Below the pieces are notes generated by a model. That model saw only the letters and a program-made list of their open reading frames with translations, ran no database searches and had not been told where the DNA came from. The translations under genes were made by a program, and so were the position numbers. Positions 34,812 to 42,232 of a stretch of 44,532 nucleotides of DNA are shown here, one piece after another (position 1 is the stretch's first letter; each line of letters begins with the position of its first letter). The DNA is from Deltaproteobacteria bacterium (GTDB lineage: Bacteria; Desulfobacterota; Syntrophia; Syntrophales; JAFGHS01): the NCBI GenBank assembly GCA_016928025.1, contig JAFGLN010000086.1:1-44532 (forward strand), given 5' to 3'.

Positions 34812-35561
34812 TTACCTTTGCACATAATATCTTTCTATAATATTCAAAAGTTCCGACGCAAAATTGTCCATGTCCTGATTCAGGACCTTAATGCGGTTCA
34901 TGTAATAATTATAAAAAATAACCGCCGGTATGGCTGCGGCCAAACCCGCCGCCGTAGCGATGAGGGCTTCGGAAATTCCCGGCGCGACGACCGCCAGTGT
35001 TGCCGATCCTCTGGCGCCGATGCTCTTAAACGTCTCCATAATCCCCCACACCGTCCCGAACAAGCCGATAAACGGGGAAGCACTGCCGGTAGTCGCCAGA
35101 AAACCGAGGGCGCTTTCCAGCTTTGTGGCCTCGGCGCTACAAGCCCGGTTCAACGCCCTCTCCACATTATCGATGCCTCTCATCTCCATGGACAACAAGG
35201 CCTGTTCCTTGGTCTCTCTTGTCGAAGACGCGCCGATGGTTTTCGTTATTTTTACCAGTTCCTGATATCCGCTTTGAAACACTTCGGCAATGGTTGAAAA
35301 TTTATATTTTCTCGATTCCGGCAAAACGTCGGACAATTTGTTGCTTTTCATATAAGCATCTAAAAAAGTGTCGTTTTCCGACTGTACCTTTTTGATGACC
35401 CGGTATTTCATAAAAATAATCGCCCAGGAAACGACGGAAAAAAGTAGAAGCAGCAAAAGAACAAACTGCACAATGATACCGGCGCTTAGAACCATATCCA
35501 GTATGCTGCCCTGAAAATGGCCCCCCATATCCATGGTGGCAATAGTCGAGGAATTATTCAA
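34812..35561 (-). CDS. tolQ: Tol-Pal system protein TolQ (ExbB/MotA family)
   Basis: 249 residues. Three membrane helices, about 24-48, 150-175 and 190-212. The MotA/ExbB core contains LGFLATTGSASPFIGLFGTVWGIMETF and the GISEALIATAAGLAAAIPAVIFYNYY helices with the conserved small and polar residues of the proton channel. It pairs with TolR as an ion-driven motor at the division site. The start is a TTG with AAGGAG seven bases upstream. It is first in the tolQRAB run on the minus strand. The 160-base gap upstream should hold the promoter; I could not pick one clearly. Confidence 0.95.
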   Translation of the reverse strand: MNNSSTIATMDMGGHFQGSILDMVLSAGIIVQFVLLLLLLFSVVSWAIIFMKYRVIKKVQSENDTFLDAYMKSNKLSDVLPESRKYKFSTIAEVFQSGYQELVKITKTIGASSTRETKEQALLSMEMRGIDNVERALNRACSAEATKLESALGFLATTGSASPFIGLFGTVWGIMETFKSIGARGSATLAVVAPGISEALIATAAGLAAAIPAVIFYNYYMNRIKVLNQDMDNFASELLNIIERYYVQR

Positions 35562-35722
35562 TTTTTTTCTCCTTAGAGTCCGTTCAATTTATTACGAATC
35601 TACCCTGTAATTAAAAAAACCCACCTTGTCAATATGTCATTTAAAAACGGTTTCGGCCCTTAACGCCGACAACATTTATTCCCCGATCACCCTTCGGCCG
35701 GGGTACGAATAAAATATGAGAC

Positions 35723-36352
35723 TCAACCCGAAAAGGCATGGAGAATCTCTTCGGGCGTATCCAGAATCAAATCGGCATCCTGAAGCCGGGGTGTGAGGTG
35801 GTAACCGTACGAAACGGCAATAATCTTACCGATATTTGCCGCTCTGGCACTAACGATATCACCGTCCATATCACCGATAAACGCGGCGTTCTCCGGTTTA
35901 ACATCGAACCGGGCCAAACATTTATGGATCATATCCGGGCTCGGCTTGAGTTCGCCGTCTTCACTCGTGAAGGACGCCTGGAAATACTTATGCAAATCGT
36001 ATTGACCCAGCGTATAATCCACTTCGGCCCGGAGATTGTTTGTCACGATGGCGAGGACATGATGTTCGGCCAGCGCTTCCAATACCGTGGGGATACCGTC
36101 ATAAGGTTTCACCCTGCCCTTGTGCTTCCTGAGCCCCTCGACATATATTTCTTCCGTTTTCGACCAGTGCTCCTCGCCGAGATTGATTTTCTTCATCGTT
36201 GCACGCCAGTCGAGTTCAAAAAGGTCCTGATAAAATTCAAGATCCTCGGGAAAACCCAGTTGGAAGGCATCGGAAATATCTTTATAGATACGGGATGTCA
36301 CGGCAAGAGAATCGATCAGAACACCGTCGTAATCGAACATAATCAGCTTCAT
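35723..36352 (-). CDS. HAD-superfamily phosphatase (phosphoglycolate phosphatase-like)
   Basis: 209 residues. Motif I is MFDYDGVLIDS with the nucleophile Asp7 and acid/base Asp9; motif II is the Thr of LAIVTNNLR; a Lys in GELKPSPD and the acidic pair in IGDMDGDIVSA complete the HAD site. The helical cap between motifs I and II is of the phosphoglycolate-phosphatase kind. The substrate cannot be read from sequence. It overlaps the end of epmA by four bases (ATGA), so it is translated with the EF-P modification genes. It may clean up a metabolite, but that is speculative. No promoter is visible between epmA and this gene. Confidence 0.9.
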   Translation of the reverse strand: MKLIMFDYDGVLIDSLAVTSRIYKDISDAFQLGFPEDLEFYQDLFELDWRATMKKINLGEEHWSKTEEIYVEGLRKHKGRVKPYDGIPTVLEALAEHHVLAIVTNNLRAEVDYTLGQYDLHKYFQASFTSEDGELKPSPDMIHKCLARFDVKPENAAFIGDMDGDIVSARAANIGKIIAVSYGYHLTPRLQDADLILDTPEEILHAFSG

Positions 36353-37275
36353 AAATCCTCAGGGGTAAAGGCCACCACATGATCTATTTTCTTCCTATCG
36401 CCAAGGATCATGACCAGCCGGTCCACACCCAGGGCAATCCCGGCTGAATCGGGCATGGAATCAAGGGTTTTCAGAAACGGCTCCGGCACGGGATAATCCG
36501 TTTTACCCGCCGAGCGGCGATACGCGCGGCTTTTTTCAAACCGTCGCCGCTGTTCCTGTGCATCGTTGAGCTCTGAAAAGGCATTCGCCAGTTCGATACC
36601 GGCCATGTATAATTCAAAACGCTCCGCCAAACCGGGATTATCTTTCCTGGCCCGTGCCAGGGCCCCCAAAGAAACGGGATAATCATAAAGAAATGTCGGG
36701 CACCTCCGGCCCAGATTCGGCCCGACTCGGCAGGCGATCACCTCATCGAAACAGCCTTGATCAAGGGCCTCCTCAACGGACAGCGGCGCATAGCGCTCAA
36801 AAGCCTCTCCAACGGAAAGTCTTTCCCACGGTAAGCTCAGATCAATACGGTCCGACTGATAGTCCAGAAACCCTTGCCGGCCGCTAGCCCCGGCCACATA
36901 ACGGATAAGCCCCTCGCATTCGATCATCAGGTCCTGATAGTCGGCATCCCGGCGATACCATTCCAGCAGGGTATATTCAGGAAGATGATAATCCCCTCTT
37001 TCGCCTTCTCGCCAGCATTTACAGATCTGGAAGATCTTTTCATACCCCGCCGCCAGAAGTCTTTTCATGCAAAGTTCCGGTGAGGTTTGCAAAAACCAAC
37101 TCCCGCAGGAAAAGGCATCGATGTGGTCCTCCGGGGCCGGCGCCGGGATTCGCTCCGGGGTTTCAATCTCCAGATAGTCCCGGCCGACGAAGAATTCCCG
37201 CATTGCCTGGATCATCCGGGCACGGAGCCACAAGTCGTCCCGTTTTTTTACCAGCGTCCAGTTTTTCTCTGCCAT
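36349..37275 (-). CDS. epmA: EF-P lysine-lysine ligase (GenX/YjeA/PoxA)
   Basis: 308 residues from the ATG at 37275; a GTG 18 bases upstream is less likely. It is a paralogue of the class II lysyl-tRNA synthetase catalytic core without the anticodon-binding domain. Motif 2 is visible as ICKCWREGERGDYHLPEYTLLEW and motif 3 as GIALGVDRLVMILGD; LQTSPELCMKRLL is a family block. EpmA activates lysine (preferably beta-lysine in enterobacteria) and attaches it to a conserved Lys of EF-P. It is downstream of efp and the aminomutase and overlaps the HAD phosphatase gene. The full efp-epmA gap is filled by a heptad array. Confidence 0.93.
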   Translation of the reverse strand: MAEKNWTLVKKRDDLWLRARMIQAMREFFVGRDYLEIETPERIPAPAPEDHIDAFSCGSWFLQTSPELCMKRLLAAGYEKIFQICKCWREGERGDYHLPEYTLLEWYRRDADYQDLMIECEGLIRYVAGASGRQGFLDYQSDRIDLSLPWERLSVGEAFERYAPLSVEEALDQGCFDEVIACRVGPNLGRRCPTFLYDYPVSLGALARARKDNPGLAERFELYMAGIELANAFSELNDAQEQRRRFEKSRAYRRSAGKTDYPVPEPFLKTLDSMPDSAGIALGVDRLVMILGDRKKIDHVVAFTPEDL

Positions 37276-37285
37276 GCCCTTTTTG

Positions 37286-37376
37286 CTTTGCACCTTGCTC
37301 CCGGCCCCTCGGGCCTTACTTCTTGGCCCCGGTCCTTTATTCTTTGTTCCTTGTACCTTGTTCCTTGAGCCTCGAC
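37286..37376 (-). repeat. Degenerate heptad repeat array (13 units) between efp and epmA
   Basis: Thirteen consecutive 7-mers on the plus strand: CTTTGCA, CCTTGCT, CCCGGCC, CCTCGGG, CCTTACT, TCTTGGC, CCCGGTC, CTTTATT, CTTTGTT, CCTTGTA, CCTTGTT, CCTTGAG, CCTCGAC. On the minus strand, reading from the efp stop, it begins GTCGAGG one base after the TAA and follows a loose NNCAAGG consensus. It fills nearly the whole 102-base gap to the epmA ATG, and its last AAGG-like part may serve as that gene's ribosome site. Confidence 0.8.
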
Positions 37377-37377
37377 T

Positions 37378-37938
37378 TTATTTGACCCTCGTCAGATATT
37401 CGCCGCTCCGGGTATCCACCCTGATCTTCTCCCCCGCTTCGATGAAGGGCGGCACCTGGATCTGATAGCCCGTCTGCAGAACGACCGGTTTGGTATTGCC
37501 CGACACGGTGTCCCCCTTGGCCCACGGTTCCGCTTCGGCAACAATGATATCGACAAAATTGGGAAGGCTGATGTCCAACGGCTTGTTTTCAAACAGCAGG
37601 ATTTCCACTTCCAGGTTGTCGAGGAGGAAATTTTTGGCATCGCCGATCTGCTCTTCCGTCAGATAAACCTGCTCGTAGGTATTATTGTCCATGAAGCAGT
37701 ACTTGTCCTCTTCCTTATAGAGGTACTGCATTTTTTTCTCTTCAAGATCGGCCGGGTCAAAGGCGTCAACGGAACGAAACGTTCGTTCAAACTGGCTCCC
37801 CGTCATCATGTTCTTCAGCTTGCAACGATATAAGGCCTGACCCTTGCCCGGCTTGACAAAGTTGAACTCCGTAACAATATACGGATCACCATCGATTTTG
37901 ATCCTTAAACCCTTTCTGAGATCGCTGGCAGTATACAT
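37378..37938 (-). CDS. efp: Elongation factor P
   Basis: 186 residues with three beta-barrel domains. EF-P enters the E site and relieves ribosome stalling at polyproline. The modification site is clear: Lys32 in FNFVKPGKGQAL matches Lys34 of E. coli EF-P, the residue that receives beta-lysine. The C-terminal signature ends VDTRSGEYLTRVK. The ATG at 37938 is preferred because AGGAG is ten bases upstream; the ATG at 37947 lies too close to it. It stands between the KamA-type aminomutase and epmA, so substrate, mutase and ligase are linked. The KPGKGQ loop is the K-type modified by EpmA, not the Arg type modified by EarP. Confidence 0.96.
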   Translation of the reverse strand: MYTASDLRKGLRIKIDGDPYIVTEFNFVKPGKGQALYRCKLKNMMTGSQFERTFRSVDAFDPADLEEKKMQYLYKEEDKYCFMDNNTYEQVYLTEEQIGDAKNFLLDNLEVEILLFENKPLDISLPNFVDIIVAEAEPWAKGDTVSGNTKPVVLQTGYQIQVPPFIEAGEKIRVDTRSGEYLTRVK

Positions 37939-38033
37939 AAAAATCATGCTCCTTTTTTTGATCTTAAATATGCAACGAGGAGACCCCCCTTAAAAATGTA
38001 AAATGAGTGACCGGTATAACGGGTCTGAAGGCT

Positions 38034-38119
38034 AATTCTTATCACCTTTACATAAGAATTCACGCCTCGCGGAATCCCGCGGGCGTGGAAATTTTCAAGG
38101 GATTGCTTTTCACAATCCC
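38034..38119. promoter_or_regulatory. Three consecutive hairpins between the KamA-like gene and efp
   Basis: Three stems follow each other in the 188-base gap. AATTCTTA (38034-38041) pairs with TAAGAATT (38053-38060). CACGCC (38061-38066) with GGCGTG (38082-38087) extends inward through CGCGG/CCGCG past one bulged base. GGGATTG (38099-38105) pairs with CAATCCC (38113-38119). None ends in a T-run on the minus strand. They could stabilise or attenuate the efp leader. Confidence 0.5.
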
Positions 38120-38126
38120 ATTGCCG

Positions 38127-39209
38127 TCAATGGGCCTGCGAACGGTCGGCTAAAAGCGAAAACGGTTGAATAGGGATTTTCCCGCCCCGCCCCGGCGAAT
38201 CGATCACGTATCTGGGGAGGCACAATCCCGACACATTTAACCATAGTTTTTCAATGATCGCCATCCCTTTCAAAATATCGCAGCGAAAGTGATCCGTCCC
38301 GGCCACCGGATCGCATTGAAAAAGATAATACGGCCTGACGGATAGGCGCTGGAGCCCGTAAACAAGATCCCGCATCACTTCATAGTCATCGTTGACCCCC
38401 TTCAAAAGCACCGACTGATTGGAAACGGGAATACCCGCTTCCAGCAGCATGTCACAGGCCCTCGCCGACTCCATCGTCAGCTCGCGCGGATGATTGAACT
38501 GCGTATTGAACCACAGGGGACGATTACTTCTCAACATGCGGCATAGATCGTGCGTGATTCTCATGGGCATGACCACCGGCATTCGACTGCCGATGCGCAG
38601 GACATCCACATGGCGAATTGATCTTAAAGATCCCAAAAACCAGTCCAGCAGACTTTCATTCAGGGTCAGGGGATCGCCCCCCGAAACGATCACCTCACGG
38701 ATAACCGGTGAGGAGGCCACATAATCGACCATCCGCTTAAGGTAATCCTTTTGACGGGTTGGCAGATTTTTTCCCCACATTCGCTTGCGGTTACAATGAC
38801 GGCAATAGGTGACGCAGCGGTTCGTCGCTATCGCCAGGCAGCGATCAGCATAGCGATGTACCAAACCGGGAACCGGCATGCAGGCTTCTTCCTCCAGAGG
38901 ATCCGGCACACCGTCAATGGTAAATTGCACTTCCTTGATGTCCGGGAAACACTGCCTCCGGATGGGGTCGCTTTCATCCTCTTTATTTATCAAAGAAAGA
39001 TAATAGGGCGTCATGGAAAAATGATACACCCCGGCCACGGTCTTCAGCGGTTGAACGGTTTCTGAAGACAGGCCGAAATAACCGGCCAGCTTCGGCAGGG
39101 TCCGGATTCTGTTTTTGGCTTGCCATTCCCAATTTTTCCAGTCCGCCGCCGATATGGCTCCCCAATTTTTTAAATCAACCTTACGTTTATTAAAGTTCAT
39201 AATACGCAT
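38127..39209 (-). CDS. Radical-SAM lysine 2,3-aminomutase of KamA type, in the EpmB position
   Basis: About 360 residues from the ATG at 39209 (TTG 39221 and ATG 39200 are alternatives). It converts lysine to beta-lysine with SAM, a 4Fe-4S cluster and PLP. The radical-SAM motif is CVTYCRHC. From its second Cys, the lysine-binding Asp of YYLFQCD, the Asp of VIDSPG and the PLP Lys of GRGGKIP lie 164, 201 and 208 residues on, the same spacing as Asp293, Asp330 and Lys337 of Clostridium lysine 2,3-aminomutase. The carboxylate-binding Arg (CNR) is also kept. The zinc-binding C-terminal domain of KamA is missing, as in EpmB. It is upstream of efp and epmA, so supplying beta-lysine for EF-P is the likely role. 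Confidence 0.92.
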   Translation of the reverse strand: MRIMNFNKRKVDLKNWGAISAADWKNWEWQAKNRIRTLPKLAGYFGLSSETVQPLKTVAGVYHFSMTPYYLSLINKEDESDPIRRQCFPDIKEVQFTIDGVPDPLEEEACMPVPGLVHRYADRCLAIATNRCVTYCRHCNRKRMWGKNLPTRQKDYLKRMVDYVASSPVIREVIVSGGDPLTLNESLLDWFLGSLRSIRHVDVLRIGSRMPVVMPMRITHDLCRMLRSNRPLWFNTQFNHPRELTMESARACDMLLEAGIPVSNQSVLLKGVNDDYEVMRDLVYGLQRLSVRPYYLFQCDPVAGTDHFRCDILKGMAIIEKLWLNVSGLCLPRYVIDSPGRGGKIPIQPFSLLADRSQAH

Positions 39210-39336
39210 CTTTACCGGCAAACAAATGCCGAAATGAACTGATCTCTACCACAACTCAGGGACAGATAAAAGGAGAATATTATGACGGGGTATGGCAATA
39301 TCTATTTGATTTATTTTGATGTTATCCGATAGGGCA

Positions 39337-39792
39337 TTAATAAATTCCGGCTTCACAGCCCCCGGCCAGAACACCGCCCAGTTCCCGGCATTTTTCGAGG
39401 CTGTCTTCGGTCAGTTTCCCCTTGGAAATGACGGGATCATAAACTTTTTTAAACTTGTAGCCCAAGGCGATCCGCTCGATGGATGAAAGGGCTCCCGTTC
39501 CGTCATTGCCTGCGCTGATAAAAACCACATAAGGTTTGCGGAAGACTTTGTCCTGGGCCGCATTATATGTCCGGTCAAAAAAATCCTTCATCATACCGGA
39601 CATGTATCCGAAATTCTCCGGCGTCCCGAAGGCCAACCCGTCGGCGTTTAACAAATCCTCAAGGGTTGTCTCCCCCGCCCTTTTCAAGACGACCTCCGTC
39701 TGTTCAATGGCACGAGCCCCCTCCGCCACGGCCCGGGCCATCCGCTCCGTATTTCCCGTTTGGGAATGGTAAATAATTAAAATTTTGCACAC
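39337..39792 (-). CDS. Flavodoxin-like FMN protein
   Basis: 151 residues from a GTG at 39792, with AGGA seven bases upstream; the longer frame from 39834 adds an unlikely 14-residue lead. The flavodoxin fold is clear: CKILIIYHSQTGNTERMARAV holds the FMN phosphate loop (HSQTGNT), FGTPENFGYMSGMMKDFFDRTY matches the 50s loop of the NAD(P)H-dependent FMN reductase/WrbA-like group, and AGNDGTGALSSIERI follows. It is a small electron carrier or flavin reductase. It is monocistronic, divergent from the CoA-transferase at 40121. The last residues LAGGCEAGIY are unusual but not informative. Confidence 0.88.
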   Translation of the reverse strand: MCKILIIYHSQTGNTERMARAVAEGARAIEQTEVVLKRAGETTLEDLLNADGLAFGTPENFGYMSGMMKDFFDRTYNAAQDKVFRKPYVVFISAGNDGTGALSSIERIALGYKFKKVYDPVISKGKLTEDSLEKCRELGGVLAGGCEAGIY

Positions 39793-39958
39793 AATCTCAT
39801 CCTGATTCAGTTTGCCTGTTCTCTCAATCATCACTAAAAAAGGAAAAGGACTGTTTACTCATAGCGAATCCCTTCGCCCATGTCAACCGAGTAATGTCTT
39901 AAGGCTTGTCAGCAAATCTTTTAAAACAGCCGATTAAAACTTGTATGTTGCTAAATAT

Positions 39959-39978
39959 TTTGATATGGAAATATCAAA
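39959..39978. promoter_or_regulatory. Perfect 8+8 palindrome, candidate operator
   Basis: TTTGATAT (39959-39966), four bases GGAA, ATATCAAA (39971-39978). It is in the 286-base divergent gap between the flavodoxin and CoA-transferase genes, in AT-rich DNA where promoters of both are expected. This form is typical of a dimeric regulator's binding site, but no regulator gene is adjacent. Confidence 0.45.
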
Positions 39979-40120
39979 TCGTAAAATAAACTCATAAAAT
40001 TAATAGAAGTTTTTTATAATCCTGCTGTGTCGGGATTTCCTTTTTTATATGCCGAGGATCCGGTAATGTTTTGAGAAAGTCGATTTCAAAAAATTAATTA
40101 TATAGAAGGAGAATCATTAA

Positions 40121-41455
40121 ATGGCAGCATTACTTGACGGAATTTTGGTTTTGGATTTCACCCACTGGATCGCCGGTCCCTATGCCGGTCTGTTTTTAGC
40201 GGATATGGGAGCGGAAGTCATCAAGGTCGAACCCCCGGAAGGAGCGGAAGAAAGGCGTATGGGGAACCTGAAGCGGTACCGAGGCAATACCCGCATGTCT
40301 CTGACCCTGAACCGCGGGAAGAAAGGGTTGTGCGTCGATCTGAAAAGCGAAGAGGGGAAAAAGATTGTCTATGACCTGGTTAAGAAAGCGGACATTGTTA
40401 TCCAGAATTACGCCCCCGGCGTGGCGAAAAAACTGGGAATAGACTATGAAACCTTTTCTAAAATCAATGATAAGATCATTTTTGTGTCAAGTACGGCCTT
40501 CGGTGAAAGCGGACCCTATCAGTTCCGTAAGGGTTTTGACATTATTGCCCATGCGGCATCCGGTATTATGGGCGGATATGCCGACGAAGAAGGCAATCCG
40601 AGAGGACCCGGTGGAACCGCCTTTATCGATATCGGCACCGCCATGCTCAATGCCATGAGCGCCATATCGGCCCTTTATTACAGGACACAGACCGGCATCG
40701 GACAGAAAATTGAGACCTGCCTCTTCAATACGGGCATGGCCCTTCTGGCGACCGGGTTCATCGAGATCGACAGATTGGATAAAGAGATGCACGAAGAAAT
40801 GCGCGAGATACTCAAAACGGCCCACGCTAACAACATGCGGCATACCCAGATTATCGATGCATTCGCCAAGCTGCGGCTACGCAACGAACAACCCGGTTCC
40901 ACCCGGGATGTCGAAGTACCGGATTGCAATCATCGACCCTCGGATCGTCAGGTCTTTCCTTATTACCGTATTTATCAGACCGAGGATGGCTATATGAGTA
41001 TTGCCGCATTGACGGCCAAGCAACGCATGCGTTTATGTGAAGTGTTGAATGTTGAAGACAAGTACGCCTATCTCGATTTGGGCAACGGCAGTGATGAAAC
41101 CTACTTCTATCAAAAAGAAGTCATGAAAAAAATTGAAGACATCCTGGGCGAAAAACCAACGAACGAATGGATTAAACTTCTGGAAGATGCGGGCATCCCC
41201 TGCGGTCATGTAAATTATGGCGTCACACTTTACGACGATCCCCATGCCCTGGCTCAAAACATGATCTGGTCCCTCGATAATCCTGTTTCCGGCCCTTACA
41301 AAATGATGGGTAATCCCGTGAAATTTACCAAAACCCCCATCAAACAAACAATGGGGGCACCGGCACTAGGGGAACATACCAGAGAAATTTTGAAAAAGCT
41401 CGGCTATGCCAACGAAAAAATTGAAGCCTTAAAGGAGCAAAAAATCGTCCGATAG
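40121..41455 (+). CDS. Class III CoA-transferase (CaiB/BaiF family), third copy
   Basis: 444 residues, longer than the other two copies by about 40 through an insert at about 235-275 (DKEMHEEMREILKTAHANNMRHTQ) rich in charged residues. The family start LDGILVLDFTHWIAGPYAGLFLADMGAEVIKVEPP is intact, and the catalytic Asp170 is present in TAFIDIGTAMLNAM, 21 residues before TGIGQ. It therefore looks like an active CoA-transferase; the substrate is unknown. GGAG lies nine bases before the ATG. It stands alone downstream of a palindromic operator candidate and upstream of a hairpin and a Nudix gene. It is not in the same operon as the pair at 29.5-32 kb. Confidence 0.92.
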   Translation: MAALLDGILVLDFTHWIAGPYAGLFLADMGAEVIKVEPPEGAEERRMGNLKRYRGNTRMSLTLNRGKKGLCVDLKSEEGKKIVYDLVKKADIVIQNYAPGVAKKLGIDYETFSKINDKIIFVSSTAFGESGPYQFRKGFDIIAHAASGIMGGYADEEGNPRGPGGTAFIDIGTAMLNAMSAISALYYRTQTGIGQKIETCLFNTGMALLATGFIEIDRLDKEMHEEMREILKTAHANNMRHTQIIDAFAKLRLRNEQPGSTRDVEVPDCNHRPSDRQVFPYYRIYQTEDGYMSIAALTAKQRMRLCEVLNVEDKYAYLDLGNGSDETYFYQKEVMKKIEDILGEKPTNEWIKLLEDAGIPCGHVNYGVTLYDDPHALAQNMIWSLDNPVSGPYKMMGNPVKFTKTPIKQTMGAPALGEHTREILKKLGYANEKIEALKEQKIVR

Positions 41456-41521
41456 ATTTGTCTGAACATCCACGACACGGCCAATTATTTGCAGCCCGAA
41501 GGCTGGCTTATCAACCGACTT

Positions 41522-41552
41522 GAATTCCCATCGGCGATGGCGGTGGGAATTC
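41522..41552. repeat. Perfect 9-bp inverted repeat downstream of the CoA-transferase
   Basis: GAATTCCCA (41522-41530) and TGGGAATTC (41544-41552) enclose 13 bases. There is no T-run after it, so it is not a standard terminator. Outer bases add further pairing (CCGA at 41516-41519 with TCGG at 41557-41560), so a larger cruciform is possible. Confidence 0.5.
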
Positions 41553-41617
41553 CGATTCGGTTTCCGGCTGCTATTCGATCGAAGCTTTCTTTAATGGATT
41601 ATTTATGACAATCCCCT

Positions 41618-42163
41618 ATGTTTACGACCGACAATCTCCAGGAAATTTTTGATGTCGTTGACCTGAACGATCATGTGATCGGCCGGGCGACCCGAAAAGA
41701 ATGCAATTCCAATCCCAATCTCATCCATCGGGCCGTATTCATCCTTATCTATAACGATAAAAACCAGATTCTCTGGCAAAAAAGAAGCCTCACCAAGGAC
41801 ACCGTCCCCGGTCAATGGGTCACATCAGCCAGCGGTCATGTCGCGGCCGGTGACGATTATGAACAAACCGCCGTTCGGGAAGTGAAAGAGGAACTGGGCA
41901 TTGAGGTATCGTCGCTGGAATTTATGGGCAAGTTTCTCTATCGTTACCGAACCGAAAACGAATATTCCGCCGTTTTCAAGGCCCGCTCCAACGGACCGTT
42001 CCATTACAACCGGGAAGAAATCTCCGCCATCCGATTCATGACCATTGCCGAAGTGTTAAAAAAAGACCGGGAAAAGACATTAAAGCTGTCCAAAGCAACG
42101 CATTACATTATTGATTCTCTTTCTCTATCGGATAAGAGAAATTATGGGAATAACATTGCGTAA
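41618..42163 (+). CDS. Nudix hydrolase (YfcD / IPP-isomerase-like group)
   Basis: 181 residues. The Nudix box is clear: GHVAAGD, seven residues, then REVKEELGI, with Asp at the first Glu position (G-x5-E becomes G-x5-D) while the REUxEExGU part is normal. The N-terminal FDVVDLNDHVIGRATRKECNSNPNLIHRAVFILIYN pattern matches the group related to isopentenyl-diphosphate isomerase (YfcD-like). Such proteins hydrolyse nucleoside diphosphate derivatives; the substrate cannot be assigned. No clear ribosome site precedes the ATG. It is convergent with the molybdoenzyme gene on the other strand, 69 bases away. Confidence 0.9.
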   Translation: MFTTDNLQEIFDVVDLNDHVIGRATRKECNSNPNLIHRAVFILIYNDKNQILWQKRSLTKDTVPGQWVTSASGHVAAGDDYEQTAVREVKEELGIEVSSLEFMGKFLYRYRTENEYSAVFKARSNGPFHYNREEISAIRFMTIAEVLKKDREKTLKLSKATHYIIDSLSLSDKRNYGNNIA

Positions 42164-42232
42164 AAAAGCTGTCATAGGCGATCTATTTGAAACACTGGGC
42201 TGGAAATCCTTTTTTATCTTTCCAGACCACGC

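Noticed and set aside
37286-37376. CRISPR or simple microsatellite reading of the heptad arrays
   Set aside because: Units are only 7 bases, have no spacers and are nearly all different, so neither a CRISPR array nor an ordinary slippage repeat fits.
38127-39209. Naming the aminomutase epmB
   Set aside because: Gene position supports an EF-P role, but the active-site residues and spacing match lysine 2,3-aminomutase; the name is left open.
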